Below are positions 1 through 8,239 of a stretch of 64,000 nt of DNA, one piece after another. The notes under the pieces are model-generated. The model had not been told where the DNA came from and ran no database searches. It saw nothing but the letters and a program-made list of their open reading frames with translations. Source of the DNA: Streptosporangium carneum (GTDB taxonomy: Bacteria; Actinomycetota; Actinomycetes; Streptosporangiales; Streptosporangiaceae); assembly GCF_027922005.1 (NCBI RefSeq), contig NZ_BSEV01000008.1, positions 62,001 to 126,000 of the forward strand, written 5' to 3'. The translations under genes and the position numbers were made by a program. Position 1 is the first letter of the stretch; every line of letters begins with the position of its first letter.

Positions 1-134
1 CGCCATACGTACGACGAAGTCGGGTTGCCGTGAAGAAAGACAATCGGATCACCTTCTCCCTCCTCGACGTATGCCATTTCAAGCCCATCGACCTCAATAC
101 GACGCTTCCGATATCGTTCCTCAGTCGAGATCAT
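1..134 (-). CDS. Haloalkane dehalogenase-like alpha/beta hydrolase, 5' end only (runs off the window)
   Basis: The minus strand from an ATG at 134 reads 44 codons without a stop to the window edge. The protein begins [20 protein letters not shown] and reaches [12 protein letters not shown]. The HGNPTSSY oxyanion-hole motif and the preceding strand are typical of the haloalkane dehalogenase/epoxide hydrolase branch of alpha/beta hydrolases. A GAGGA sequence sits about five bases before the ATG; a second in-frame ATG at 146 is a less likely start. The catalytic nucleophile, acid and histidine lie outside the window, so activity cannot be judged. Hydrolytic dehalogenation is the family role, not shown here. 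Confidence 0.75.
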   Translation of the reverse strand, partial: MISTEERYRKRRIEVDGLEMAYVEEGEGDPIVFLHGNPTSSYVW

Positions 135-420
135 GACTTTCCTCATTTCCGCGGGTTCTTGCTTCGGTCGGAGATTCTGCAGCACGACCCGGGTCTTGCC
201 ACAAGCCCCCCGGTGCGCCATAGTGTGCGACCGCTGTCAGCCTTGGCCTCACGAGGACCCGGCGACCTTCGAGGCACTGTTCCAGGCCGCGGCTGACAAC
301 GTGCACCGCGAGGAGTTCCTGCGCGACGTCTTCGAAGCACGCCCTGGAGCCGGGCGACCGGCGCGACCAGACAGGAGTGCGACCGGCATCGCGTTCTTCG
401 CCGGATCGTCCCGGCTGTTC

Positions 421-927
421 TCAGGCTGTGTGCCGGTAGGCGGTGTAGGTGAGACAGCCGGCATCCTGGCCGGAGCGCTCGGCACCGGCAGGCTGCCCGT
501 CCGCGTCACGCCCAGAGCTGTCCTGACTACCGGCCTGGCCCTTGGCGCGCTGGGCATGAGCGGGCTGGCCACCGTCGAGCCCCGTACCGGCTACGCCGTC
601 CTGCTGATCGCCCAACTTGTGGTCGGTCTCGGGGTGGGCACCGCGCTCACGACGATCGTCGTCGTCACCCTGCAGGACGTCCTGCCCGACGACAGCGGTG
701 TCGCCAGCGCGCTGACCAACGCCACCCAGCAGATCGGTGGGGCCGTGGGGATCTCGATCCTCAACGCACTCGCCCTGGCCGTCACCGGTGCCGCCGCGGA
801 TCCCCGATCGGCCTCGGCCCTCACCGGCGGTTACTCGGCTGCGTTCCTGACCGGCGTCGGGTTGCTGGCCGCTGCCGCCCTGATAGCTCTTGTCACTCTT
901 CGCAGCTCCGATACTCAACAGCGGTGA
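421..927 (+). pseudogene. C-terminal relic of an MFS (DHA2/EmrB-QacA type) drug transporter
   Basis: An open frame ending at 927 encodes the last membrane segments of a 14-helix major facilitator transporter. Recognisable pieces include RVTPRAVLTTGLALGALGM, a hydrophobic helix with GLGVGTALTTIVVVTLQDVL, the DSGVASALTNATQQIGGAVG stretch typical of the DHA2 family just before its penultimate helices, and a final helix ending VTLRSS. The frame is open upstream to 133 but that part (to about 420) shows no transporter similarity and no membrane segments. DHA2 transporters are about 450-500 residues, so roughly two thirds are missing. I read this as a decayed remnant, not a working pump. Confidence 0.75.
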
Positions 928-970
928 CAAAGAGCGCCCTCATCTCCAGGTCCACTCCCCATGTAGCGGA

Positions 971-1090
971 TCAAAGCTGGCCGAGCAGTTCCTGCATCTC
1001 CTTGATCTCCGCCTGCTGAGTTGTCTCGATGGTCTTGGCGAGTTCCTTGGCCTGCGGATTGCTTCCTTCGGAATCGAAGACCCCTGGCGG
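971..1090 (-). pseudogene. DUF305 C-terminal relic
   Basis: The minus strand reads FDSEGSNPQAKELAKTIE followed by TTQQAEIKEMQELLGQL and a stop at 971-973. This is the end of a DUF305 (ferritin-like, copper-associated) domain, where NPxxKxLAxxIxxxQxxEIxxM is the family signature. An in-frame stop at 1091-1093 lies just upstream, so only about 39 codons of a normally 180-220 residue secreted protein remain. There is no start codon. It is a fragment lying between the MFS relic and the CHAP gene. Confidence 0.72.
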
Positions 1091-1209
1091 TCAAGCGCTC
1101 GCCCTCGTGGACCGAAGCGGAACCAGAACCCCAGCGGCCGAGGCGGGTGGCGGGCTGTCGTCGAAACCGGCTCGGACCGAAGGAGAGCGGAACGAGAGGC
1201 GTGAACATG

Positions 1210-1244
1210 CCGAAGGGGCACGGCGTGTGCCGTGCCCCTTTCGG
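1210..1244 (-). terminator. Rho-independent-like terminator after the CHAP gene
   Basis: A 15-16 bp inverted repeat with a four-base GTGT loop (arms 1210-1224 and 1229-1244, one bulged base) starts about 12 bases beyond the stop of the CHAP-domain gene on the minus strand. There is no long U tract, which is usual for high-GC actinomycete terminators. Confidence 0.75.
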
Positions 1245-1255
1245 TGGCTGTGCCG

Positions 1256-1951
1256 TCAGGCCTTGTACTGCGGGTATCCGTAGCCCACGACCTGTGACTT
1301 CGGACGGACGCGCTGCTCGACCTTGCCGTTGCCGGTGTTGCCTTCGATCGTGGTGATCGTGCCGTCGCCGTTGTCCTTCTTCACCAGGCCCACGTGGTCG
1401 ATGCTGCTGATGCTCTTGGCGTCCCAGGAGAAGAACACCACCGCGCCGGGCTTGGCCGTGTTGCCCCAGCGTTGCTCGTTCTCAAACCACTTGGCCCAGG
1501 TGACGGTGTAGGCGTCCCAGCCCATCGAGGGCCGGACACCGGCCTTCTCGCCGACCCAGGAGACGAACATCGCGCACCAGGGGGCGTTTGCGTAGGCCTG
1601 CAGGTTTCCGCCGTCGCGGGCCAGGGTCTGCTGGGCGCGAGGGGAGGCCATGTACCACTTGTGGAACGGGGTGCCGCCACCGGCGGCGTTCTCGGTCACG
1701 CCCACCTGCTGCTCGGCCACGCGCAGCACGGTCTGCGCCGTTCCCCGGCGCAGCTGCTGTTTGTCGGCCGCGACCTGCGAGGTGTCGGCGGCGCGGGTGG
1801 TGCCGACCTGGCTGTGGTCGGCGTGGTCGGCGAAGGCGGGGGTACCGGTGGCAAGAGCACCGGCCAGGACGGTGGCGCTGACGGTGGCGCCGACGGCAAG
1901 ACGCGACAGGTTGGCAGGCATGCGGAAAGAGGGGAAGGGGCGCATGGTCAT
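1256..1951 (-). CDS. Secreted CHAP-domain peptidoglycan hydrolase
   Basis: 231 residues. An N-terminal signal peptide (basic start, hydrophobic core about residues 17-40, AFA-type cleavage near 41) is followed by a short linker and a CHAP (cysteine/histidine amidohydrolase/peptidase) domain from about residue 75. Catalytic Cys is in APWCAMFVSWV and catalytic His in SSIDHVGLV, with the polar third residue in TIEGNTGNG. CHAP enzymes cut peptidoglycan cross-links or amide bonds outside the cell. Start: ATG at 1951 with AGGAG ten bases upstream; an ATG two codons later is also possible. The leader carries a c-di-AMP riboswitch, so expression is probably switched by c-di-AMP, as for other actinobacterial wall hydrolases. 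A terminator follows. Confidence 0.9.
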   Translation of the reverse strand: MTMRPFPSFRMPANLSRLAVGATVSATVLAGALATGTPAFADHADHSQVGTTRAADTSQVAADKQQLRRGTAQTVLRVAEQQVGVTENAAGGGTPFHKWYMASPRAQQTLARDGGNLQAYANAPWCAMFVSWVGEKAGVRPSMGWDAYTVTWAKWFENEQRWGNTAKPGAVVFFSWDAKSISSIDHVGLVKKDNGDGTITTIEGNTGNGKVEQRVRPKSQVVGYGYPQYKA

Positions 1952-1974
1952 GCGGGGTTTACTCCTTGCTTCGC

Positions 1975-2125
1975 TTCCATGCCGCCTACCGGGTTAGCTG
2001 ACGGGTTCGGGCGTGGAAGTGCCCTACGGCACGCCGCCGCATGGCGGGCGCGCCGATTCACCCCAACAGAGGATTCACCTCGGACAGAGTGGGTCCCCGG
2101 CTCCGCAAGATCGCGAATTCGGCGG
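1975..2125 (-). ncRNA. c-di-AMP (ydaO-yuaA) riboswitch
   Basis: On the minus strand upstream of the CHAP gene the leader contains the conserved blocks of the actinobacterial ydaO-yuaA class in the right order: GCGGAGCCGGGGACCCA (about 2091-2107), GGGGTGAATC (about 2053-2063), then CCCGAACCCGTCAGCTAACC followed by CGGTAGGC (about 1984-2011). These blocks form the two pseudosymmetric c-di-AMP pockets in known structures. The family is classically found before cell-wall hydrolase genes in actinobacteria and turns them off at high c-di-AMP. The element ends about 25 bases before the start codon. Exact ends are estimates from the conserved blocks. Confidence 0.9.
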
Positions 2126-2689
2126 CCGTTTCCCCCTGCGGGAACAGATGCCTGCAGGTGGGGCACGGTCTCGGCAATGTGCGGCATACGTGGCGCGTCC
2201 CGCGCATCAGGTGTATGCCTTAGGTGATTTGAAGGTAAGCGAATAGGCCAACTAGTGGCAAGTAGTACAAAAGGGATCTTTACGCAATCCCCTGCGCAGT
2301 AGGAGTTCCGCCCCCGAAAGCTTTACCTTTCGCCGTGCCCGCCCAGCACTTCACCAGCCTGCGGCGCACCCGTGGCGCACTCCTTGCCACGGGGGACAGC
2401 AGAGAGGATGATCATGGACCGCCCGAAGACGCCGCGCCGTATCGGCATCTGCCATCCCGGGCGAATTGTCCTATTGGGAGCTTGCGCAGGCTTGTCACCA
2501 TGGCTCGACGGCTGTCGCCCACGCGACGGCGCGCAGCCGCGCCCACCTCGTCCACCGAGCCGGGCACCCACCGCGGAGCCGACCGTCTCCGTCGCCGGAC
2601 GGTACGTCGATGATCTTCATCTCGCTTCGGAAAGAACGCAATCCGCTCCGGTAAGCAAGCTTGGAAGCCGCCGTCGGAGACGGGTGATC

Positions 2690-2714
2690 CCCGCATTGCG
2701 TCGCGCGATGCGGG
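2690..2714 (-). terminator. Hairpin after the NlpC/P60 gene
   Basis: Arms CCCGCATTGCG and CGCGATGCGGG around a three-base loop form an 11-bp stem with one wobble pair, 10 bases after the stop codon of the NlpC/P60 gene on the minus strand. Another hairpin (CCCGTGGC/GCCACGGG, 2369-2393) lies further down in the otherwise gene-free stretch 2250-2690. Confidence 0.6.
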
Positions 2715-2724
2715 CATGGCCTGG

Positions 2725-3726
2725 TCAGGGTCGGACAGCCCCGGCAAGACGTCCCCACCAGTAGTCGTCGAGATCGACGATCTTGATGACGTCGCCGGTT
2801 CGCGGGGCATGCACCATCTTGCCGCCGCCCGCGTACATGCCCATGTGTCCCAGTCCTTTGCTGAACAGCAGATCGCCGGGCTGGAGTTGGTTCAGGTCCA
2901 ACGGCACCCGCCGGCTGACACCCCAGCTCCATTGTTCCCAGGTGGTACGAGGAATGGTGATCCCGGCACGGGCCCAGGCGGCCTGGGTCAGGCCCGAGCA
3001 GTCATACCCCCCGGGCCCTTCGCCGCCCCACTGGTACGGCTTGCCGATCTGGGCGTAGGCGAACTGCAGCGCGGCCCGGGCGTTGCCGGACGCCGGACCC
3101 GTGTAGGTGATGCCGGTGCTGTTCGGGTCGCCGGCGCGAAAGGCACCCAGCCTGCGCAGCAGTTTCGTCTGCTCGGCGATCAGACGCTTGGTCTTCGCCT
3201 TCTCCGCGGCCAGGGTGTCTCGAGTCTTGTCCGCTTCGGTCAGTGCCTCCCTGGCCTGTTCGTGCTGTTCCTTCAGTGTCTGGTTGGCGGCGTCGAACGC
3301 GCGCAGCGACTGCGCGTGCCCGGCCGATATCTGATCGAGCGCGGCCATACCGCTCAGGAGAGCCTGGGGATCGTCGCTGCTCAACAGTCCCGCTCCACCG
3401 CTCAACCCGCCGAACTGGTAGGTGCCGACGGCGACGGTGATGAGACTGCGCCTCAGGTCGTCAACGGTCTCCCGCTGCCGGCCGTAGGCCTTGTTCAGGT
3501 CCTCGTAGCGCTTCTTGGCCTTCTTCCAGCGCTCGTCGGCCAGGTTGTAGCGGTCGACGACCTTACCCGCCAGGTCGTTGAGCTTCTTCAGCTTCGCCTT
3601 GGCCTGCGAGAGGGTGGGTCTCGGTTCGGCGACCGCGCTGTCGAGTGGCAGGAGGAGGGCCATGATGGCGAGCACCACCGCCCCAGGTATCCGCCCCAAC
3701 TTCACCAGCATGCCCGCCACGGCCAC
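2725..3726 (-). CDS. Secreted NlpC/P60 endopeptidase with coiled-coil N-terminal region (RipA-like)
   Basis: 333 residues from a GTG at 3726, chosen because GGGAAGG lies seven bases upstream and because it puts a clean signal peptide (cleavage near SAVA-EP) at the N terminus; the frame is open further to 3786. Residues about 40-200 are heptad-rich and Lys/Glu-rich, a long coiled coil. The C-terminal NlpC/P60 domain (about 215-333) has catalytic Cys in GGYDCSGLTQ, His in KGLGHMGMYAGG and a further His in KMVHAPRTGD. Such enzymes cut the D-Glu to diaminopimelate bond of stem peptides and act in daughter-cell separation or spore wall remodelling. The coiled coil probably inhibits or positions the catalytic domain. 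Confidence 0.9.
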   Translation of the reverse strand: MAVAGMLVKLGRIPGAVVLAIMALLLPLDSAVAEPRPTLSQAKAKLKKLNDLAGKVVDRYNLADERWKKAKKRYEDLNKAYGRQRETVDDLRRSLITVAVGTYQFGGLSGGAGLLSSDDPQALLSGMAALDQISAGHAQSLRAFDAANQTLKEQHEQAREALTEADKTRDTLAAEKAKTKRLIAEQTKLLRRLGAFRAGDPNSTGITYTGPASGNARAALQFAYAQIGKPYQWGGEGPGGYDCSGLTQAAWARAGITIPRTTWEQWSWGVSRRVPLDLNQLQPGDLLFSKGLGHMGMYAGGGKMVHAPRTGDVIKIVDLDDYWWGRLAGAVRP

Positions 3727-3786
3727 TGTGACGCCTTCCCGTCGATCAGATGTCGGGCGAAATGCTACAGAAGCGGCATGCTTCAT

Positions 3787-4337
3787 TTAACCCGTTGCTT
3801 CGTAGTCACACCGACAGGAGTCAATGATCACGAGTAGTCCCATTGATCAAGGGGGCACAGTGATCGCCGCGGGAGTGGCCGAACTCCCTGGTCAGAAGGA
3901 GGTCGACGCGGCCGCAGCGCACGTGTCGGCCGCCGAGGAGACGGGTGTCGGGATGAGGAATCGTCACTATGAGATCTAGTAGATGAGGGGTCACCTCGAT
4001 GATCACCGAGCTTGTGGCACCCGACCGACGCCGGGATCGATCGCCGACACGTCGGCACCTGTGACACGTCGATCGCCGCTCTTGCCTTCTTGGAACCGCT
4101 GGGCCTCAAGCCGCCGGCCTGCTTGACGGCATCGGCTTGGCCGGTCGCGTCGCCCCGGAGCCGACGAGGATGTGGACCGGCCGCCTCTGGAGGCGGCCCT
4201 GTCGCACAAACCGTAATGATCGACTCCGGTATGGCGGTGCGTCCCGGCCTCGGACGGAGAATCTGAGCTGGTTTCTTCACGCCGACGTGTGCGGCAGTCC
4301 GAAGGCGTGTGAACTCATGGCCGCCGACGGGCCCGTG
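3787..4337. other. Gene-poor interval
   Basis: Between the NlpC/P60 and DUF4396 genes I see no convincing protein of normal length on either strand. The only candidate is the 51-codon ORF at 3824-3979. The minus strand is open from 4280 to 3828 but its product is Arg/Pro/Ser-rich, has no recognisable motif, and resembles chance GC-rich coding. Confidence 0.5.
3824..3979 (+). CDS. Possible 51-residue ORF, unknown
   Basis: An ATG at 3824, three bases after CAGGAG, opens 51 codons ending at TAG 3977-3979. The product begins MITSSPIDQGGTVIAAGVAE and ends RNRHYEI. Codons in the middle part mostly end in G or C, but the two ends do not. The Shine-Dalgarno spacing is unusually short. I recognise no family; it could be a small protein, a fragment of a larger lost gene, or chance. 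Confidence 0.25.
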   Translation: MITSSPIDQGGTVIAAGVAELPGQKEVDAAAAHVSAAEETGVGMRNRHYEI

Positions 4338-4883
4338 TCAGTGGTGGTAGGCATGGACGACCGCGTGTCCCCGCCCCTTGCCGATGATCCACTTGTTGAT
4401 CGGTGTGGTCACCAGGAACGCCACCAGCAGGGAGAACGCCAACGCCCCCCAGAACAGCCCCGAGGTGAGCCCGGCATCCATGGCGCCGGGGATGACCAGC
4501 ATCACGCCGTTGTCCACGACCTCCATCACGATGATCGACACCGTGTCGGCCGCCAGGGCCAGCTTGATCGCCTCTTTCCAGCCCACCCCGGCCCGGCGAA
4601 GCGGGATGAGGGTGAGCAGATAGCCGAAGAAGAAGGCGAGCGCGACGGCCAACGCGATGGACGGGAACGCGTGCCAGCCCAGCGCGGTGGCGATCACCAG
4701 CCCGAGCACCTCGCCGATGGCGCACCCGGTCAGGCAGTGCAGCGTCGCCGAGGCCGCCATCCGCCAGGTGACCTTGCCGTGGCCGGCGTGCGCGTGCTGG
4801 TGGTGGTCATGGTGGCCCGCGTGCTCATGCTCCGCCCGCTCAGCCGTGCCGTGCTGGCTGTGATCGTGATGCTGCTCGGCCAT
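4338..4883 (-). CDS. DUF4396 membrane protein with His-rich N terminus
   Basis: 181 residues from ATG 4883, preceded by TGGAG at about six bases. The first 35 residues are extremely His-rich (AEQHHDHSQHG and similar HxH repeats), a likely metal-binding tail. The rest is a DUF4396 domain with four to five membrane segments: CAIGEVLGLVIATALGW, a long helix ending FFFGYLLTL, LALAADTVSIIVMEVVDN, and SGLFWGALAFSLLVAFLV. DUF4396 proteins often sit in copper-efflux loci. The CsoR-like operator just upstream supports a role in copper handling. Molecular function is not established for the family. Confidence 0.82.
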   Translation of the reverse strand: MAEQHHDHSQHGTAERAEHEHAGHHDHHQHAHAGHGKVTWRMAASATLHCLTGCAIGEVLGLVIATALGWHAFPSIALAVALAFFFGYLLTLIPLRRAGVGWKEAIKLALAADTVSIIVMEVVDNGVMLVIPGAMDAGLTSGLFWGALAFSLLVAFLVTTPINKWIIGKGRGHAVVHAYHH

Positions 4884-4928
4884 GGGAACTCCAGGTCTTT
4901 CGTACTTCTTTCTGCTTTCACAGAACAT

Positions 4929-4945
4929 ATACCCCCCATGGGTAT
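4929..4945. promoter_or_regulatory. CsoR-like copper operator
   Basis: ATACCC-CCCAT-GGGTAT, a perfect 6-bp inverted repeat with a five-base spacer, 45 bases upstream of the DUF4396 start. It fits the G/C-tract pseudo-palindrome bound by CsoR copper sensors of actinobacteria. No csoR gene is in this window. Confidence 0.6.
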
Positions 4946-5178
4946 GTGACAAGCAGAGAGGTGCTCCTGTCCCGAGGAGACGTCACGCGACACCTGGCCT
5001 CAGACTTCCCCCACCTCTCCGACAGCGGAAGTCGACGCTCGGCCTCACGAGCAAGCACACCTTCCTGCACGTCGCACGACCTGTTCGCGCTGCGCGAGGC
5101 GGCCGGCCGCATCCTGCGGTTGCCGAAAGACTTCAAGTACCTGGCGGGCTCGTTCGACTTCGGCGGTGCGACGAAGGG

Positions 5179-5220
5179 CTGACGGTCGTGCCCGGCCTGA
5201 TGGCCGGGCACGACCGTCAG
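5179..5220. terminator. Strong bidirectional hairpin terminator
   Basis: A perfect 19-bp stem with a four-base TGAT loop (arms 5179-5197 and 5202-5220). It abuts the 3' end of the minus-strand beta-propeller gene and overlaps the stop of a short plus-strand open frame (4946-5182) whose last residues (LRLPKDFKYLAGSFDFGG) look protein-like but which I cannot assign. Confidence 0.8.
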
Positions 5221-5221
5221 G

Positions 5222-6862
5222 TCACTTGACCGTGATCTGGTAGGTGGCCTTGGCCGGCCCGGCCGTGGTCTCCCCTGACCACAACGCGAGGTAGCTGTAC
5301 CTCCCGGCGACGGCGGGCGTGTCGGTGAACGTGTACGTGCCATCGGCGTTCACGCTCACCGGCGGCAGCTTGACGCTTCCATCGCTGACGTTGTCGACGT
5401 ACACGCTGCGCTGCACGGTGAGCGTGGCCCCTGGCGAGACCGGCTTGCCACCCGCCGTCAGCACGCCGGTCAGCTTCATGGCCGTGCCGACGACGCCTGA
5501 CTGCGGCCCGTCCATGGTGAGGGTGGATCTGTGCCTGACCGTCACGGTGACGGAGGCGCTGCTTCGGCGGTAGTGGTCGTCGCCGTCCCAGAACACCAGG
5601 TAGGTCACCTCGCCGATGTCCGGCGGCGTGTCCTTGAAGGTGAACGTGCCGTTCTTCTGCGTCGTCACGCCGGTGATCGGCTCTTTCGTCCCGTCGAGCA
5701 GGCGACGGGTCACCGCGAGCGGCTTGAGCCCGAGCGCCTTGCCGTCGGTGCGGGTGAGCCGCCCCTCGACGGTGACCGGCGAGCCGACGTACGCGTGCGC
5801 CGGGGCCGTCACCGTCAGATTGGATGCCGGCAGCGCGGTGCCCGTCACCCGCCACAGCAGCAGCCGGTCCGTGGAGCTCCGCAGCAGCACGAAGACGTCC
5901 AGGCCGGAGAACGCGACGCCGTCCGGGAGCAGTTCGGCGTCCGGCTGGTCGGCCGCGAACATCGCCGCACCGGTCCTGGCGTCGTAGAGCGTGAGGTCGG
6001 TGCCGCCCCACTGGCGTCCCGCGGCGACGTAGGCGCCGTCTGAGCTGAGCGCCACGGCCGACGGATACCCGTCCCAGCCGTCACCGTAGGTGCCGGTCGC
6101 CGCCAGGGTCCTGGTGTCGTACCTGGTGAAGTGACCGGGGGTGTCGGCCGCGGAGAACAGGGTGGTGCCGTCGGAGGTCAGGGCGAGGTCGCGCAGGTAG
6201 TCCATGCGCCACTGCTTGCCGTCGATCGTGCCGCGCGGTTGCGGGGTGCCGCCGCCGACGTCGTAGACCAGCATGTCGGCGTGGTGCAGGCTGGTTCGGC
6301 CGACCACGAGCGTGTCGCCGGCGGCTGCGAGCACGGGAGCGCGCAGGTGCTCGCCCCCGACCGCCACCGGCGCCGGTGTGGCCGCGCTCAGATCCAGGCC
6401 GACGACGCCACCGGGGCCGTTGTCGCACCCGTGCCCCACCCACAGCCGCTCGCCCAGCAATGCCAGGGTGGAAGGGCACGGATGGGCCGACAGGTCGATC
6501 CGCCGGATGACGGCGAGGCTCGCGGTGTCGATCTCGGCCACCTCGTTCGAACCGGCAAGCGCCGCGTACAGGCGGGTGTCGTCCGCGTTCATGGCCAGCT
6601 CGCGGACGCCGGACAGGCCGGTGACGCCGCCGCCGGTGAGGTTTCCATCGGTGTCGGCCACGATGATGCGGTCGTCGGCGGCGGCGACGAACACCCGGCC
6701 GCCGCCGACAGCCAGGTCGGCGGTGTAGGAGTCGAAGGTCACCCCGAGGTCGGTCGTGGTGTCGGCCGCCGAGGCGGTGGGAGCCGCAACAGTGAGCAGG
6801 CCGGTGATCAAGCCGACGGCGCCGCAGTGAGCGGCTAATCGGCGAACCAGCGAGTGGCGCAC
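5222..6862 (-). CDS. Secreted beta-propeller protein with two Ig-like domains
   Basis: 546 residues from a GTG at 6862, which has GGAGGAGG five bases upstream. A signal peptide ends near TASA-ADT. Residues about 35-340 are YncE/WD-like blades with repeated motifs such as DTRLYAALAGSNEV, GERLWVGHGCDN and SDGTTLFSAADTPG. Two Ig-like repeat domains follow (about 350-450 and 450-546), each ending in a strand with YLVFWDGDDHY or YLALWSGETT. No catalytic residues are evident; a wall-associated or extracellular binding or adhesion role is the usual guess for this architecture. A 12-bp palindrome just upstream suggests control by a TetR-type repressor not present here. Confidence 0.82.
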   Translation of the reverse strand: MRHSLVRRLAAHCGAVGLITGLLTVAAPTASAADTTTDLGVTFDSYTADLAVGGGRVFVAAADDRIIVADTDGNLTGGGVTGLSGVRELAMNADDTRLYAALAGSNEVAEIDTASLAVIRRIDLSAHPCPSTLALLGERLWVGHGCDNGPGGVVGLDLSAATPAPVAVGGEHLRAPVLAAAGDTLVVGRTSLHHADMLVYDVGGGTPQPRGTIDGKQWRMDYLRDLALTSDGTTLFSAADTPGHFTRYDTRTLAATGTYGDGWDGYPSAVALSSDGAYVAAGRQWGGTDLTLYDARTGAAMFAADQPDAELLPDGVAFSGLDVFVLLRSSTDRLLLWRVTGTALPASNLTVTAPAHAYVGSPVTVEGRLTRTDGKALGLKPLAVTRRLLDGTKEPITGVTTQKNGTFTFKDTPPDIGEVTYLVFWDGDDHYRRSSASVTVTVRHRSTLTMDGPQSGVVGTAMKLTGVLTAGGKPVSPGATLTVQRSVYVDNVSDGSVKLPPVSVNADGTYTFTDTPAVAGRYSYLALWSGETTAGPAKATYQITVK

Positions 6863-6883
6863 GAGGACCTCCTCCATAGATGG

Positions 6884-6895
6884 GAACGTACGTTC
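6884..6895. promoter_or_regulatory. Palindromic operator candidate upstream of the beta-propeller gene
   Basis: GAACGTACGTTC is a perfect 12-bp palindrome 22 bases before the GTG start. This size and sequence resemble TetR-family operators in actinomycetes. The stretch from here to 7171 holds no other recognisable feature. Confidence 0.45.
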
Positions 6896-7171
6896 TAATA
6901 ACGTCCCATGGGCGCTCCTCCGTCAAGATCGGCAGATCGCGCGACACCAAACCGTGATCAAGAACCGGCCGGAGAGACCGAAGAAGCCCAGTCGAACTCA
7001 AGGGCTATCAGTCACAAGGTCGACACAGCCCCAACAGGCCTGACACTTCCGATCAGGATGGGGCCATTTCAAGCCGTCGCCTTTTCATCCAGTGATCAAC
7101 AAATGGGTCCGGCTCAAGCCGCCGACCGGGGCCAGACGAAGCCGTCCCGGCCAACCGGTCGAGGCGCTTCT

Positions 7172-7759
7172 CTAGACGACCGTGGCCGTGACTGGCCATG
7201 CCCCGCGGCCCAACAGATCGAGAACGAGTGCCGCGATGTTCCACGCGTCGTCCTCGCCGCGGTGATGGCGTCCCTCGAGCGGCAGCCCGGCGATCTGTAG
7301 AGCGTGGCCCATGCCGGGTTTCCTGCGCAGCCCGTACGCCGCGGCGAATACGGCCTTGGCATTGGTGTGCGTGCGTTCCGTTGGATACCCGAACGGGTAG
7401 GCCACCCCGTCGGCCTGACTCTGTCGAGCGAATTGCCGACGGTCGTACTCGCCCCAGCTCGCCCAGGGGCGCCTCCCGGCCTCGTGCTCCTCGACGAGGA
7501 TCCGGCATGCCTCGGCGAAGGTGACGCCCCGTTCCACCTCGGCTTGCGTCAGGCCGGTCAGTTCAGTGCAGAAGTCACTCACCGCCGACCGGACAGGGCG
7601 GACCAAGACACGGTGCCGGGACACGCGGCGCCGTGCCGACACGTCCACGACGGTGAGACCGATCTCGATGATCTCGTTCACAGAGCCAGGCGGCGGCTGT
7701 CCGTCCCAGCAGGTGGCCTCCACATCGATGACGTTCAGCAGGGCGGATTCGTGGCGCAT
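7172..7759 (-). CDS. 3'-5' exonuclease, DEDDh family (ERI-1/KapD-like)
   Basis: 195 residues from ATG 7759. The exonuclease core is complete: ExoI motif in NVIDVEATCWDG (Asp, Glu), ExoII Asp around WGEYDRRQF, and ExoIII in HHRGEDDAWNIA giving the DEDDh set. The layout, with a Trp after the first Glu and the long insert before ExoII, resembles the ERI-1/KapD group that trims RNA or DNA 3' ends. No clear Shine-Dalgarno is seen. The gene ends at the gene-free stretch before the beta-propeller gene and has no operon partners, so its substrate is not known. Confidence 0.82.
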   Translation of the reverse strand: MRHESALLNVIDVEATCWDGQPPPGSVNEIIEIGLTVVDVSARRRVSRHRVLVRPVRSAVSDFCTELTGLTQAEVERGVTFAEACRILVEEHEAGRRPWASWGEYDRRQFARQSQADGVAYPFGYPTERTHTNAKAVFAAAYGLRRKPGMGHALQIAGLPLEGRHHRGEDDAWNIAALVLDLLGRGAWPVTATVV

Positions 7760-7797
7760 GGGGCCGAGGGTAAGGATGCGCGCCCGGTTCTGGCACC

Positions 7798-8200
7798 TCA
7801 ATTTCCACATGCCCACACCGAGACCACCTCAGCAGGTCTCCCCTCCCGGCCGACCAGCCGTCGTCGGAGGAACGCCTTGGTCTTCGAGGCCAGGCCGAGC
7901 AGGGGCGCGATCCGGTTGGACACGGTCACGGCCGCGGCTTCGACCACATCACCGGGAGAGTCACTCTCCGGGGCGGTCAGGTACGCCTGACCGGGCCGGG
8001 GCCGTTCCACCGAGGCGACTGCCGGACGGCCACGCACGAACCGGCCCTTGCCCCGCTGGGAGTCGGTCCAGCCCTGTTCGCGCGGCACCCGCGGTGCGGC
8101 GACCACGGTGGGCGAGACGCCGAACTCGTCGATGAGCTGGGCCTCGCTGGGCACCAGGGAGCCCGGAGGGCAGTCCCCCGAGTGAAACCCCTCAACCGAG
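7798..8200 (-). pseudogene. Degenerate GntR/HutC-type regulator relic
   Basis: The minus strand reads CPPGSLVPSEAQLIDEFGVS, then a damaged recognition helix and EQGWTDSQRGKGRFVRGRP, which is the winged-helix part of a GntR regulator. Key residues of the usual MTVRRALxxLxxEG helix are lost. About 70 residues follow with no full UTRA domain before the stop at 7798. No start or Shine-Dalgarno precedes it. I take it as a truncated, decayed regulator. Confidence 0.6.
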
Positions 8201-8239
8201 CCATGGCGGACGCACAGCCCGAGCGGTACTGCCCGACGA

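Noticed and set aside
4946-5182. 78-codon plus-strand open frame before the strong terminator
   Set aside because: Only the last about 30 codons look protein-like, no family is recognised, and there is no good ribosome site; mentioned under the terminator instead.
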